This document shows, piece by piece, positions 44,083-53,396 of a DNA stretch of 64,000 bases (position 1 is the stretch's first letter; each line of letters begins with the position of its first letter). The translations under genes and the position numbers were made by a program. Origin of the DNA: Octadecabacter sp. SW4 (GTDB lineage Bacteria; Pseudomonadota; Alphaproteobacteria; Rhodobacterales; Rhodobacteraceae); assembly GCF_008065155.1 (NCBI RefSeq), contig NZ_CP042819.1, positions 1,116,001 through 1,180,000 of the forward strand, written 5' to 3'. The notes beneath the pieces were generated by a model. It saw only the letters and a program-made list of their open reading frames with translations. It did no database searches and had not been told where the DNA came from.

Positions 44083-45738
44083 ATGTCCGAGTCTTCTGGT
44101 CAGATAAGTGCTCCCAAATGGCCCCGTCTGCGGTTGAATCCGTGGTCCGTCGGGGCTTTGGTGATTGCCGTCTTGGTGGTGCTGCCGATCGTTGCGGTGA
44201 TCTGGTTTGCCCTGACACCTGAAGACAATATCTGGCCGCATCTGCTGTCCACGACCCTGCCGCGTTACCTGCGCAATACGCTGATCCTGATGGCGGGCAC
44301 GGGCGCGTTGACGGCGGCTGTCGGCACGGGTGCGGCCTGGCTGGTGGTAATGTATCGCTTTCCCGGGCGGCGCTGGTTGCAGTGGGCCTTGCTGATGCCG
44401 CTGGCGGTGCCGGCCTATGTGGGCGCCTATGCCCTGGTGGACTTTCTGGAATATGCGGGGCCGGTGCAGACCTTGCTGCGCGATGTCACCGGCTGGCAAT
44501 CGGCGCAGGATTACTGGTTCCCCGCAATCCGCACGCGCAGCGCCGCCGTTCTGGTGCTGAGCGCCTCGCTTTATCCTTACGTCTATATCCTTGCCCGCGC
44601 GGCATTTCGCGAACAGTCAAGCGCGGGCTATGATGTGGCGCGCGCGCTGGGCGTCGGCGCAATCGGGCGGTTCTGGCGCGTTGGCCTGCCGCTGGCACGT
44701 CCGGCAATCGCCGCAGGTGTCGCCGTTGTGATGATGGAGACCGTCAACGATTTTGGCACGGTGGATTATTTCGCGGTGCAGACGCTGACCACGGGAATTT
44801 TCTCGGTCTGGCTACAAAGCGGTAACCTTGGAGGTGCCGCGCAGATCGCCACCAGCGTGCTGCTGTTGGTGGTGCTTTTGGTGACGCTGGAGAAGTTCAG
44901 CCGCCGCAAAAGCCGCTTTTTTGGCACCGCGCGTGGCCCGCGCCCGATCGAAGGGCAGCAGTTGCGCGGAGCACTTGCGTGGTTGGCCACGCTGGCCTGC
45001 GTGCTACCCTTTGCGCTGGGGTTCCTGTTGCCTGTCGGGGTACTGTTGGAGCATGCGACGGATGCGCGTGAATGGGCCGCACCAGGATTGTTGCGCGCCT
45101 TGATGCATAGCTTGGGCGTGGGCGGCATCGCAGCGGTGCTCACGGTCGCGGGGGGCGTGTTCATGGTTTACGGCGTGCGCCTGTCGGGGCGGCGCTTGCC
45201 GGCCCTGTTGATGCCGGTCACGGCAATCGGATATGCGGCGCCGGGCGCGGTGCTGGCACTGGGTATCCTGATCCCGCTGGCCGCGTTTGACAATGCGCTG
45301 GCGGATATGGTCCTGGCCATCACGGGCCGTGACCCGGGCCTGATTTTTACCGGCACGGCGGCAGCCCTCGTTCTGGCCTATGTGGTGCGGTTTTTCGCAA
45401 TCGCCCAAGGCACGGCTGATGCCGCCCTTGGCCGTGTATCCCCCAGCCTGCCGATGGCGGCACGGTCCCTGGGGCGCACGGCGGGGGGGACGCTGCGGGC
45501 GGTGTATATCCCGCTGGTGCGCGCATCTGTCGGGTCGGCCCTGTTGCTGGTGTTTGTCGATAGCGTCAAGGAACTGCCCGCCACCCTGCTTTTGCGCCCG
45601 TTCAACTATGATACGCTGGCAACGCGCGTGCACGAAAAGGCGAGCCTTGAAAACATCGCCGAGGCCGCGCCCGCAGCACTGATGATCACGCTGGTGGGAC
45701 TTGCGGCAGTGGCATTGCTTGCACGCGCCAATCGTTGA
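44083..45738 (+). CDS. Ferric iron-type ABC transporter permease, fused double form
   Basis: A 551-residue inner membrane permease with two homologous halves, each with a binding-protein-dependent transport loop: GYDVARALGVGAIGRFWRVG in the first and SPSLPMAARSLGRTAGGTL in the second. This is the FbpB/SfuB-like organisation used for ferric iron; about twelve helices are visible. No ATPase or binding protein gene is nearby, so partners must lie elsewhere. It is divergent from the sulfotransferase-like gene. Thiamine or another substrate cannot be excluded. Confidence 0.85.
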   Translation: MSESSGQISAPKWPRLRLNPWSVGALVIAVLVVLPIVAVIWFALTPEDNIWPHLLSTTLPRYLRNTLILMAGTGALTAAVGTGAAWLVVMYRFPGRRWLQWALLMPLAVPAYVGAYALVDFLEYAGPVQTLLRDVTGWQSAQDYWFPAIRTRSAAVLVLSASLYPYVYILARAAFREQSSAGYDVARALGVGAIGRFWRVGLPLARPAIAAGVAVVMMETVNDFGTVDYFAVQTLTTGIFSVWLQSGNLGGAAQIATSVLLLVVLLVTLEKFSRRKSRFFGTARGPRPIEGQQLRGALAWLATLACVLPFALGFLLPVGVLLEHATDAREWAAPGLLRALMHSLGVGGIAAVLTVAGGVFMVYGVRLSGRRLPALLMPVTAIGYAAPGAVLALGILIPLAAFDNALADMVLAITGRDPGLIFTGTAAALVLAYVVRFFAIAQGTADAALGRVSPSLPMAARSLGRTAGGTLRAVYIPLVRASVGSALLLVFVDSVKELPATLLLRPFNYDTLATRVHEKASLENIAEAAPAALMITLVGLAAVALLARANR

Positions 45739-45742
45739 AATA

Positions 45743-45757
45743 CGCCCGCGATGGGCG
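45743..45757 (+). terminator. Small hairpin after the permease gene
   Basis: CGCCC (45743-45747) and GGGCG (45753-45757) form a 5-bp stem with a 5-base loop a few bases after the stop. It is a weak candidate with no T run. Confidence 0.3.
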
Positions 45758-45848
45758 ATTGGCACTTTGGCCTGCTTTTCTGATGTGCTAATTCACGAAA
45801 AGTTTGTGTTATCCCGCGCGCCAAGCGCCCGTTCTAGATGAGGTTCAG

Positions 45849-47975
45849 ATGCCTGATATTCCTGGTGATACAACCACAAGCGCAACGATCACCGTTGGCG
45901 GGTCGGTTAGTGACTCCCTTGAAACGGCGGGCGATTGGGACTGGTTTGCAATCACGTTATCGGCGGGCGAAACGATCCAGATCAATCTTGATGCGACAGG
46001 GGCAAATCCGGTCGATGACCCATATGTGCGAATCTATGACGGGTTGGGGTCTCAGCTTGATGTGGACAATGACAGCGGCCCGGGCATGAACTCCGAACTG
46101 GTGTTTACGGCCACTGTCGCAGGCACCTACTACATCGAAGCGGGGTCGTATCTTGACAGCTACGCGGGCGATTACACCCTTTCGGTGATCGCCGCCCTGC
46201 CACCGCCGCCCGGATCAATCCTGCCCGGCCTTGAATGGGGCAGCTTTGTCGATGATGGCACGGGCAACCCCACCAGTTCGATCAGTTACTATTTCGCGCC
46301 GAGCGGTGAGGCGTTTGACGGGATTACCTCGCAGGGGTTCAACGCCTACGAAAAGAGCCAATTCGAAGTAATCTTTGACATGATCGCCTCCGTCGCGGGG
46401 CTGACGTTCACCGAAGCGACGACGGCCGCGGGCACCGATTTTCAACTGGTTGCCTCAAACAATGCCGATATCGATGGATATCTTGGTTACTTTAACCCGC
46501 CGGGTGAAGTGAACGAAGGCGTTGGCGTCTTCAATATCGACGCCTGGGATCGGACCAGTGGTGGTTCGACCGATGCGGGCGGTTTCGACTTTATCACGAT
46601 CGTGCACGAAGTGCTGCACGGCCTTGGGATGGCACACCCGCATGATGGCGGCGGCACATCGGATATCTTTGACGGTGTGTCCAGCCCGTTTGGCGACTAC
46701 GGCGATTTTGACCTAAACCAGGGTATCTTCACCACGATGTCCTACAACAGCGGCTATTCTACAGGCACATCGGGCAGCACGGGTGATAGCGGTAACAACT
46801 GGGGTTACGAGGCCGGACCGATGGCGCTGGATATGGCCGTGCTGCAGGCGCTTTACGGAGCCAACACCACAACGGCCGCAGGCAATGACACCTACGTCTT
46901 GCCCGATGCGAACCTGGCCGGCACCTATTGGATGTCGATCTGGGATACCGGCGGGATCGACGCGATCACCTACGGCGGGACCAGGGACATCGAGATTATC
47001 CTGCTTGAAGCGACCCTGCTTTATGAAACGGGTGGCGGCGGATACGTCTCGGCGGCAGACGGGATCGCGGGTGGTTACACGATCGCCAATGGTGTGGTGA
47101 TCGAAAACGCAACGGGTGGGTCGGGGGACGATCTGCTGGTGGGCAATGATGCCAAGAACTTTTTGACCGGCAATGGTGGCGCGGACGAATTGCGGGGCCT
47201 TTCGGGCAATGACAACATTCAAGGCGGTGCCGGTGCCGATTCCATTCATGCCGGTATTGGCGATGACATCGTCGATGGCGGCGCCGATAACGATTCCATA
47301 TTTGGTGAAGATGGCGATGATGTCATTCGCGGGCAGGGCGGCACCGACTGGATTGTCGGTGGCACTGGCGCGGATGACATTTCCGGCGGTATCGGCAACG
47401 ACAGCATCTTTGGCGAAGACGACGACGATGTGATCCGTGGGCAGGGTAACAATGACATGATCTTTGGCGGCCAGGGTGACGACACGGTCTATGGCGGTTC
47501 GGGTGATGATACGCTTGATGGCGGGGTCGAAAACGACCGGCTTTTTGGGCAGGGCAACAACGACACCCTTTATGGCGGGGATGGCGACGATTTCCTGTCA
47601 GGGGCTGCGGGCAGCGATGACCTTTATGGCGGCGATGGTGCCGATACGCTGAATGGCGGCACTGGCGCGGATACGCTGAACGGCGGCGCGGGTTTTGATG
47701 TGCTCAGCGGCGGGGCGCAAAGCGATACCTTTGTTTTCCTTGACGGGAACGAGGTTGATCAGGTGAATGGGTATCAACAGGGGCTCGATGTTATCCAGAT
47801 CAGCGCGACCCTTTTCACCAATGGGCTGAGCGAACAAGAGGTCGTCGACACCTATGGATCGATCAACGGGACTGGTAATATCATCACCCTGGACTTTGGC
47901 GCAGATGAACTTGTGCTGATCAACGGCGGCGGGTTGAGTATCCTGACGCTGGGCGCTGATATTCAGTTCGTTTAG
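45849..47975 (+). CDS. Serralysin-like M10 metalloprotease with RTX repeats
   Basis: A 708-residue secreted zinc protease. Residues ~8-100 look like a bacterial pre-peptidase (PPC) domain (GDWDWFAITLSAGETIQINL). The catalytic domain has HEVLHGLGMAHP with zinc ligands His253, His257 and His263, Glu254, and the Met-turn TMSYNS (Met297, Tyr299). From about residue 420 to 625 there are many calcium-binding GGxGxDxLx nonapeptides. The last ~80 residues are a type I secretion signal-like tail. There is no cleavable signal peptide. GAGG five bases before the ATG decides the start. No secretion system or inhibitor gene adjoins it; the exporter at 14.5-19.3 kb is one candidate. Confidence 0.92.
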   Translation: MPDIPGDTTTSATITVGGSVSDSLETAGDWDWFAITLSAGETIQINLDATGANPVDDPYVRIYDGLGSQLDVDNDSGPGMNSELVFTATVAGTYYIEAGSYLDSYAGDYTLSVIAALPPPPGSILPGLEWGSFVDDGTGNPTSSISYYFAPSGEAFDGITSQGFNAYEKSQFEVIFDMIASVAGLTFTEATTAAGTDFQLVASNNADIDGYLGYFNPPGEVNEGVGVFNIDAWDRTSGGSTDAGGFDFITIVHEVLHGLGMAHPHDGGGTSDIFDGVSSPFGDYGDFDLNQGIFTTMSYNSGYSTGTSGSTGDSGNNWGYEAGPMALDMAVLQALYGANTTTAAGNDTYVLPDANLAGTYWMSIWDTGGIDAITYGGTRDIEIILLEATLLYETGGGGYVSAADGIAGGYTIANGVVIENATGGSGDDLLVGNDAKNFLTGNGGADELRGLSGNDNIQGGAGADSIHAGIGDDIVDGGADNDSIFGEDGDDVIRGQGGTDWIVGGTGADDISGGIGNDSIFGEDDDDVIRGQGNNDMIFGGQGDDTVYGGSGDDTLDGGVENDRLFGQGNNDTLYGGDGDDFLSGAAGSDDLYGGDGADTLNGGTGADTLNGGAGFDVLSGGAQSDTFVFLDGNEVDQVNGYQQGLDVIQISATLFTNGLSEQEVVDTYGSINGTGNIITLDFGADELVLINGGGLSILTLGADIQFV

Positions 47976-48053
47976 GCTGGCGTAAAAATGACGCGCGCAC
48001 TGGCGCAAAAGGGCTTGCGCGCCGCGCGCCGCTTGGGTAGCAACGCGCGCAGT

Positions 48054-48129
48054 GCCCCTATAGCTCAGCTGGTAGAGCAACTGATTTGTAATCAGTAGGT
48101 CCGCGGTTCGAGTCCGTGTGGGGGCACCA
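48054..48129 (+). tRNA. tRNA-Thr (anticodon TGT)
   Basis: A 76-base cloverleaf with the CCA end encoded (48127-48129). The acceptor arm GCCCCTA pairs with TGGGGGC. The anticodon stem ACTGA/TCAGT encloses the loop TTTGTAA, so the anticodon is TGT, reading ACA. The D arm (GCTC/GAGC) and T arm with GGTTCGAGTCC are normal. No integrase or repeated 3' end was seen beside it. Confidence 0.97.
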
Positions 48130-48337
48130 TTTATCACAAGTAGCGTGTGGGGCGGGTTTGGTCGCGGTTGGTGGATGCTTGCTATGGCGACAGCGATGCT
48201 GCGATGTTGGGCAGGCCGGAGGGGAAAAGGGCGTCAACCTGTTTCAATCAAGGCGTTTTTTAGTTGATCATACCGGCGCGGTTGAATTGATCCGCTGATC
48301 CGTAGTCTAGTGGTCTGACCGGGTAACGGGGTGAATT

Positions 48338-49039
48338 GTGACAACGCAGATACCGATTGTCGTGCTGACGCTGAAGGGTGATGCTGCGCGCCGCGCGCCG
48401 CTTTTGGCGCAGCTTGACGCGCTCGGGCTGCGCTATGAGCTGCATTACGGCATCGACGGGCGCGCCGGGGTTGACGACCCGCCGATCGATCGCGCAGCCA
48501 TCCGCGCCGCCCTGTTCCGCGATCTGACAGATGGAGAAATCGCCTGCGCGCTGTCACATATCGCAATCTGGCGCGGGGTGACGCAATCTGCGGTGATCGT
48601 CCTGGAAGATGACGCCATTGTTGGCGCGCCCCTGGCCGCCTTTGCCCGTGCCACGCCACCCGATATCGGCCTGTTGCTGCTGGATCATCAGCGCGCGATT
48701 GTGCGGCGCACCGGTGTAACCGTAGGGCAGGCGCGCGCGTATCGGTTGCGCATACCCGCCTATCTAACGACGGGCTACATGATCAGGCCTGAACGGGCCG
48801 CGCGCATGGCTGCCGATAGCCTGCCCCTGCGAGGTCCTGCCGACTGGCCCTGCGATATCGTTGCTTTTGGGGCTTTTGCCTTGGTGCCACGCATCGTTGA
48901 TCATCCGGCGACTGACGCGGGATCAACGCTGGCGACGGCGCGGGCGGCACGGCCGGCAGGGCGGCGGTCACCACGGTTCCTGCGCCCCGGCTACTGGCGC
49001 GATGTCTGGATCAAGCGCACCGGGTTTCGGGTGTCCTAG
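48338..49039 (+). CDS. Glycosyltransferase family 25 (LPS-type)
   Basis: A 233-residue transferase of the LPS glycosyltransferase family. The family signatures are present: IPIVVLTLKGDAARRAPLLA at the start, DGEIACALSHIAIWRGVTQS and the acidic VIVLEDDAIVG. It probably adds a sugar to a surface glycan at the cytoplasmic face. Start is GTG at 48338 with GGGGTG before it. Its last 4 bases overlap the convergent GT2 gene. The 208 bases between the tRNA and this gene hold no gene I can support. Confidence 0.85.
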   Translation: MTTQIPIVVLTLKGDAARRAPLLAQLDALGLRYELHYGIDGRAGVDDPPIDRAAIRAALFRDLTDGEIACALSHIAIWRGVTQSAVIVLEDDAIVGAPLAAFARATPPDIGLLLLDHQRAIVRRTGVTVGQARAYRLRIPAYLTTGYMIRPERAARMAADSLPLRGPADWPCDIVAFGAFALVPRIVDHPATDAGSTLATARAARPAGRRSPRFLRPGYWRDVWIKRTGFRVS

Positions 49040-49968
49040 GTGCGTGCCATCACGCGGCGCCACAGCCTTGTCCAACTGGCCCCGGCACGCGCGCAATGCA
49101 CAATGAAATAGGCGCGCAGGCGCAACCGCTCCAATGCCAGCGCCTCTTGCCGGATTGTTGTCTCCGCCATTTCGGGAAAACGTGCGCGCACCGCCTTTTT
49201 GATGATCCGCTTGCGCATGAAGCGCCGCATGGCTGGCTGTGTCGCGAGATAGTCGTGGTGGCGCGTCAGGATATGGGCAAACCCGCGTGCGCGCCGCAAA
49301 TCCGAGGTCCGCTCAGTCAGGTGGCCCTGATCGGTGCCGCCGCTGTGCAGGCAGACATCCACGGCCACGCGGCGCGAAAACCACGCGCGTTTGCCCGCCG
49401 CCTGCAAGCGCAGGAGGTATTCGGTATCCTCGTTGGTATCGAGCGTTTCATCGATCGGGCCAACGGCCAGATAGGTTGATTTCCTGATCCAGAACCCCAT
49501 GCCAAAGCCGCAGGCCTGCTGGCGAAAGCTGGCCCCTTTCGCAATTACCCCGTCGGTGCGCCCCCTGGTCACCCGGCGCAGCCTGGCACCATCCTTGATC
49601 AGGGCATAAGCCGCGTGACCGTAATCGACGGCATGGCGGGGCAGGATATCGCCCAGGAGATGGGCGCAATAATGAGGGTGCATCCGGTCGTCATCATCCA
49701 GAAAGAACACCACATCCGCGCGGGCATTGCGCAGCCCCAGATTACGCGCCCTTGCCACGCCCGGCGCGCCCGGGTTCAAGATGATGCGTAAACGTGGATC
49801 GGTGATGTCGGACAGGTTCGCGGCGGCGGCAGGCGCACTGTTGTCATCCACGATCAACACCTCGCCATCGGGCGGGGCCGCAGCAAGGGCCGAGGCAACA
49901 GCGATCGGCAATAGCTTGGGCCGGTTTTGCGTGGGGATGACAATGGAACAGCTTGGAATCGGGGTCAT
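49036..49968 (-). CDS. Glycosyltransferase family 2
   Basis: A 310-residue inverting glycosyltransferase with GT-A fold. It begins CSIVIPTQNRPKLLPIAVAS, has the nucleotide-sugar motif VLIVDDNSAP, then VVFFLDDDDRMHPHYCAHLL (metal-binding DxD region). The C-terminal third is basic (MRKRIIKKAVRARFPEMAE), consistent with membrane contact. Donor and acceptor are unknown. It is downstream of the methyltransferase pair on the same strand after an 87-bp AT-rich gap. Confidence 0.88.
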   Translation of the reverse strand: MTPIPSCSIVIPTQNRPKLLPIAVASALAAAPPDGEVLIVDDNSAPAAAANLSDITDPRLRIILNPGAPGVARARNLGLRNARADVVFFLDDDDRMHPHYCAHLLGDILPRHAVDYGHAAYALIKDGARLRRVTRGRTDGVIAKGASFRQQACGFGMGFWIRKSTYLAVGPIDETLDTNEDTEYLLRLQAAGKRAWFSRRVAVDVCLHSGGTDQGHLTERTSDLRRARGFAHILTRHHDYLATQPAMRRFMRKRIIKKAVRARFPEMAETTIRQEALALERLRLRAYFIVHCARAGASWTRLWRRVMART

Positions 49969-50055
49969 GAAATATCGTCTGATTGCTAAAAATGAGTGAT
50001 CTCAACTCGTTAGTCAGCCTGCGTTGCGTGAAATGAAAAAGAAAGAAAAATTTAA

Positions 50056-51177
50056 CTAAATGGCGAAAATTTCGGCTTTTGTCCCGATTTCCTGCAGGTT
50101 TCGGGCGATTTCGTCACTATAAATCGGGTTCATTACAATCAAGGCGATATCACTTTTGCCTGAAATCGCTTGGGGCGTGTGTGTCATCACTTCAGTGCCC
50201 AAAACATAGCTGCCCGCACGGTTGGGGTTGATATCGATGACCCCTGCCACCAGCCCGGGTGTGCCCAGATGCGCCAGAAACGCCGTCGCCCGCGAGCCTG
50301 CACCCCAGAGCCATATGGCGCGACCCTGAGAATGCAAACCGGTCAGTCTGGCGCGCCACTCTGGTCCAAATGCGGCGACGGCACTGGCAAAATCGGTGGG
50401 CACAGGTGCGCGGGTTTGCGCGCGCGCGGGTGGGGTATCTTTGGTTGCTGCCATCCCCAGATGCTGGCCATCAAACGTGATCTCGGGCGCCAGCGGTGCC
50501 AATCGGGCGCGGATCATCAGGGCTGACAACGCGGTGGGCGTGAAATAGTTGACGTGTTCATAAAGCAGATCGCAGGTCAGATGATCGGCAATCATCCGCG
50601 CCGCGTGTGGCACCTGGCTGATCAGCGTGCGACCCTTGGCCAGCCATGTCGCCTGCACCCGAGTAAACGCCAGCGGATCGGGGACATGTTCCAGCGTCAT
50701 GCGGTTGATCACCAGATCGGCCTGCTCGCCGCCCTGGGGCAGCTCCGTCGCGGTGATGCGAAAACGCGCCCCCGCTAGGGTGCGGGCGGCGGGATCAAAG
50801 CCCTGCAGATCGGCTGTTGTGACCTTGGCCAGCACCTCCAGAAACTCGCCTTGACCACAACCCGCTTCGACAATCTGGCGCGCCTTGGGCGCATATCTGG
50901 CGATCCAGTCGCGCCCAAGCTGCGCCAGATAGGCGCGAAAGACGGGCGAAAAAATCTGTGTCCCCTCATAGTCGGGGCCATAGTGGATCAAACTGGAATC
51001 AAAGGAAATGTTCCAAAGAAATCCGCAAGTTGCACAGTGCCACAGATCGATCGGGCGGCGCGGCGTCGCAAGGGATTCACGTGCATCACGCACCAGAACG
51101 CAAGAGTGCACCGGCACGGGCGGCGTGGATAGCAGGTGCGCGGTCTCGCGCGATGCGCAGCAGGGACAGGCGGTCAT
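50056..51177 (-). CDS. SAM-dependent C-methyltransferase-like protein
   Basis: A 373-residue methyltransferase. The N-terminus has a zinc-finger-like pair CPCC and CATCG. Motif I is IVEAGCGQGEFLEVLAK, followed by MTLEHVPDP. The motif YEHVNYFTPTALSALM matches sugar C-methyltransferases of the NovU/TylC3 type, and the C-terminal Rossmann-like half (IWLWGAGSRATAFLAHLGTP) is the companion domain of that group. Its start overlaps the stop of the next gene upstream (4 bp). It probably methylates a nucleotide-linked sugar. Confidence 0.8.
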   Translation of the reverse strand: MTACPCCASRETAHLLSTPPVPVHSCVLVRDARESLATPRRPIDLWHCATCGFLWNISFDSSLIHYGPDYEGTQIFSPVFRAYLAQLGRDWIARYAPKARQIVEAGCGQGEFLEVLAKVTTADLQGFDPAARTLAGARFRITATELPQGGEQADLVINRMTLEHVPDPLAFTRVQATWLAKGRTLISQVPHAARMIADHLTCDLLYEHVNYFTPTALSALMIRARLAPLAPEITFDGQHLGMAATKDTPPARAQTRAPVPTDFASAVAAFGPEWRARLTGLHSQGRAIWLWGAGSRATAFLAHLGTPGLVAGVIDINPNRAGSYVLGTEVMTHTPQAISGKSDIALIVMNPIYSDEIARNLQEIGTKAEIFAI

Positions 51178-52358
51178 GTCAACTCGTGCAGATGGGGGAC
51201 GGGCACCATGATCCGGCTGCCCGCAAAACGGGGCGCGATTTCGCGCGCAATGTTCCAGGCAAACAGGAACAGGGTGGCGGGCGCGCGGGCTTCAAGCGCG
51301 GCGGGCGCAATGATTGGCACGCCGCCCATGGGCAGATACCGCCCGATCTTGGACGGCGCAGCATCCGCCACCGCTTGCAGCGGCCAGTCACAGCCCGATG
51401 CGGCGATCAGTGTCACCGTTTTGGCCGCAGCACCGTAGCCATAAAGCGGGCGATCCCCGAGGTCATGCAAGAAGCGCGCCACATCACCGCGAAACCGCTT
51501 GAGGGCGGCGTCCAACCGGGCGGGGGCATCGGCAAGGGCGGCGGCCTCGGCCTTGATCGCGGGGGCAATATCAGCGCTGTGAGCCGTGTCAGGCTGACAC
51601 CAGACCCGCAAACTACCGCCCTGCATGGCGATATCTTCGACGGCTTTGATGCCCAATCCGGCATCGCGCAACAGGGCCGCCAGGGAGCCCAGCGAGAAAT
51701 GCGCGTGGTGTTCATGATATACCATGTCGAACGCGCCCGCCGTGACAAGTGCGCGCCATGACTGCACCTCGATCATGATGAAACCACCCGGCGCCAGCAC
51801 GGATTTCGCATTTTTAATCAATTGTTTGGGAGTATTTACATGGGCCAACACATTGCACATGTGCACCGCCGTGACGGGGCCGTGGTCTGTTAACACCTGA
51901 TCAACAACGCGGGCGTCAAAGCCCGCGTTGATCACGGTCAGCCCCTTGGCGCGCGCCGCCAGTGCCGGGCCGGTTGCCGGATCAATGCCGATGGCTGTGA
52001 TTCCGCGCTGGGCCAGCGCCGCTTGCACCGCCCCGTCATTGCTGCCGACCTCAAGCGTGGTCGCGCCTTTGGGCAGATGGCTGGCAAGGGCGGTGGCGAT
52101 ATCATCCGCGTGGGCGCGCACGGCCGCGGAAACCGATGCAAAATAGGGATAATCCGGTGCAAAAAGCAGATCATCGGGCAGGGCTGTGCGGTTTTGAACC
52201 AACCCACATTCAGCGCAATCCACCAGCCCAAGCGGGTAGCGGGGGGGATCGGCATCGGGCTCAGATAGCAAGGCATTGGCGATCGGACTGGCCCCCAGAT
52301 CAAGGATATCCGTCACCGCACCACCACAGGCGCGACACTGGCGTAGCTTAAAGGGCAT
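51174..52358 (-). CDS. NDP-hexose C-methyltransferase (NovU/TylC3-like)
   Basis: A 394-residue enzyme of the class that adds a methyl to C3 or C5 of NDP-4-keto-6-deoxysugars. The zinc-binding N-terminus is CRACGG and CAECGLVQN. Motif I is LEVGSNDGAVQAALAQRGI. The catalytic-region motif VYHEHHAHFS matches the conserved YHEHxxxFS, and the C-terminal half with GYGAAAKTVTLIAASG is the usual partner domain. Start is the ATG complementary to 52356-52358; a longer upstream frame is the shadow of the next gene. It overlaps the epimerase by 11 bp. Confidence 0.85.
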   Translation of the reverse strand: MPFKLRQCRACGGAVTDILDLGASPIANALLSEPDADPPRYPLGLVDCAECGLVQNRTALPDDLLFAPDYPYFASVSAAVRAHADDIATALASHLPKGATTLEVGSNDGAVQAALAQRGITAIGIDPATGPALAARAKGLTVINAGFDARVVDQVLTDHGPVTAVHMCNVLAHVNTPKQLIKNAKSVLAPGGFIMIEVQSWRALVTAGAFDMVYHEHHAHFSLGSLAALLRDAGLGIKAVEDIAMQGGSLRVWCQPDTAHSADIAPAIKAEAAALADAPARLDAALKRFRGDVARFLHDLGDRPLYGYGAAAKTVTLIAASGCDWPLQAVADAAPSKIGRYLPMGGVPIIAPAALEARAPATLFLFAWNIAREIAPRFAGSRIMVPVPHLHELT

Positions 52359-53346
52359 CGCGCGCCTGTCTGGTCGCGCTTGCGGGCAGGTTGGCAAGGC
52401 GCACGAACCGCCGCGCCGCAAGGTCGCCTGCAAGATTGGGCAGGGCGCGGAAACTGGCGACGGTTTCGCGCACCGCGGCATCAAAATCATCGCTATAGGC
52501 AAACGCCGGATAGGCGCGCGAAAATGCGGATCCAAGAACCTGATAAGAGCGCAAATCGCGCCCGGCATTCGCGCCGAGCACGGGCGGGGCAGCGCCCGCG
52601 ACCCGGGCTGCGCGCTGGGCCGCCTGTGCCACGGTCATCTGCATCTGCGGCGGGGCGATATTCCAGATCGGGCGGGGCGTTGGCAGGGCAGGCGGGTGCA
52701 ATGCCGCGACAAAGGCGCGGGCGAAATCCTGCACCGGCATGAAGGGGCGCCAGCTTTGGCCATCCGATGTCAGCGTCAGCGGTTTGCCGCAGGCGGCAAG
52801 CGCGCAAAGTTCGTTCAATAACAAGTCGGTGCGCGGGCAGGCCGAGGGGCCAAAGGCAGTTGCGCCGCGCAGGGCCGCCACGCGAAACTGCGGTGTGACC
52901 AGCGCCAACAATCCGGTTTCCGCATCGGTCTTGGCCTGCGCATAGGGGGTCAACGGTGCGATCGGCGCACCCTCGTCAAGCGCGGCAGCACCGCTATCGC
53001 CGTAAACGCTGCAACTTGAGGCAAAGACAAATGCGCCAACCCCGGCTGCACGGGCGCGCCGCGCAAGATCAAGGGTCGCAGCGGTGTTCAACGCATGTGT
53101 TACGTCAGGGGCCAGCGCACCCAGCGGATCGTTGGAAAAGCCCGCCAGATGGATGATCGCGGCAACGCCTTCCAGCTGCACGCTGCGCAGTTGGCGAAAA
53201 TCACACGGCACATATGCGGCCCGATCCGTGCGCGCCGCACTGAACCAGCCGATATCACAGGCGACAACCTGATGGCCCCGCGCGCGCAAGGCCGCGATAA
53301 CGCAGGCACCGACAAAACCGGCCGCCCCAGTTACGATGACTTTCAC
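52348..53346 (-). CDS. NAD-dependent epimerase/dehydratase (extended SDR)
   Basis: A 332-residue nucleotide-sugar enzyme. The NAD site is VIVTGAAGFVGACVIAALRA, the active site has SSCSVYGDSGA and the Tyr-Lys motif PYAQAKTDAE, and the substrate region has SWRPFMPVQDFARAFVAAL. This pattern fits sugar epimerases or 4,6-dehydratases, not steroid-type SDRs. It is the first gene of a minus-strand operon of epimerase, two methyltransferases and GT2, and is divergent by only 50 bp from the sulfotransferase-GT2 gene. Confidence 0.88.
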   Translation of the reverse strand: MKVIVTGAAGFVGACVIAALRARGHQVVACDIGWFSAARTDRAAYVPCDFRQLRSVQLEGVAAIIHLAGFSNDPLGALAPDVTHALNTAATLDLARRARAAGVGAFVFASSCSVYGDSGAAALDEGAPIAPLTPYAQAKTDAETGLLALVTPQFRVAALRGATAFGPSACPRTDLLLNELCALAACGKPLTLTSDGQSWRPFMPVQDFARAFVAALHPPALPTPRPIWNIAPPQMQMTVAQAAQRAARVAGAAPPVLGANAGRDLRSYQVLGSAFSRAYPAFAYSDDFDAAVRETVASFRALPNLAGDLAARRFVRLANLPASATRQARDAL

Positions 53347-53396
53347 AGCAAAAAAACTCCGCTCCCTGTGAAAACCATGCTAACCACTTGATCACA

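Noticed and set aside
48054..48337. tRNA-Thr as an integration site for a genomic island
   Set aside because: No integrase, no repeated tRNA 3' end and no mobile genes nearby; the glycan cluster beside it could be old and chromosomal.
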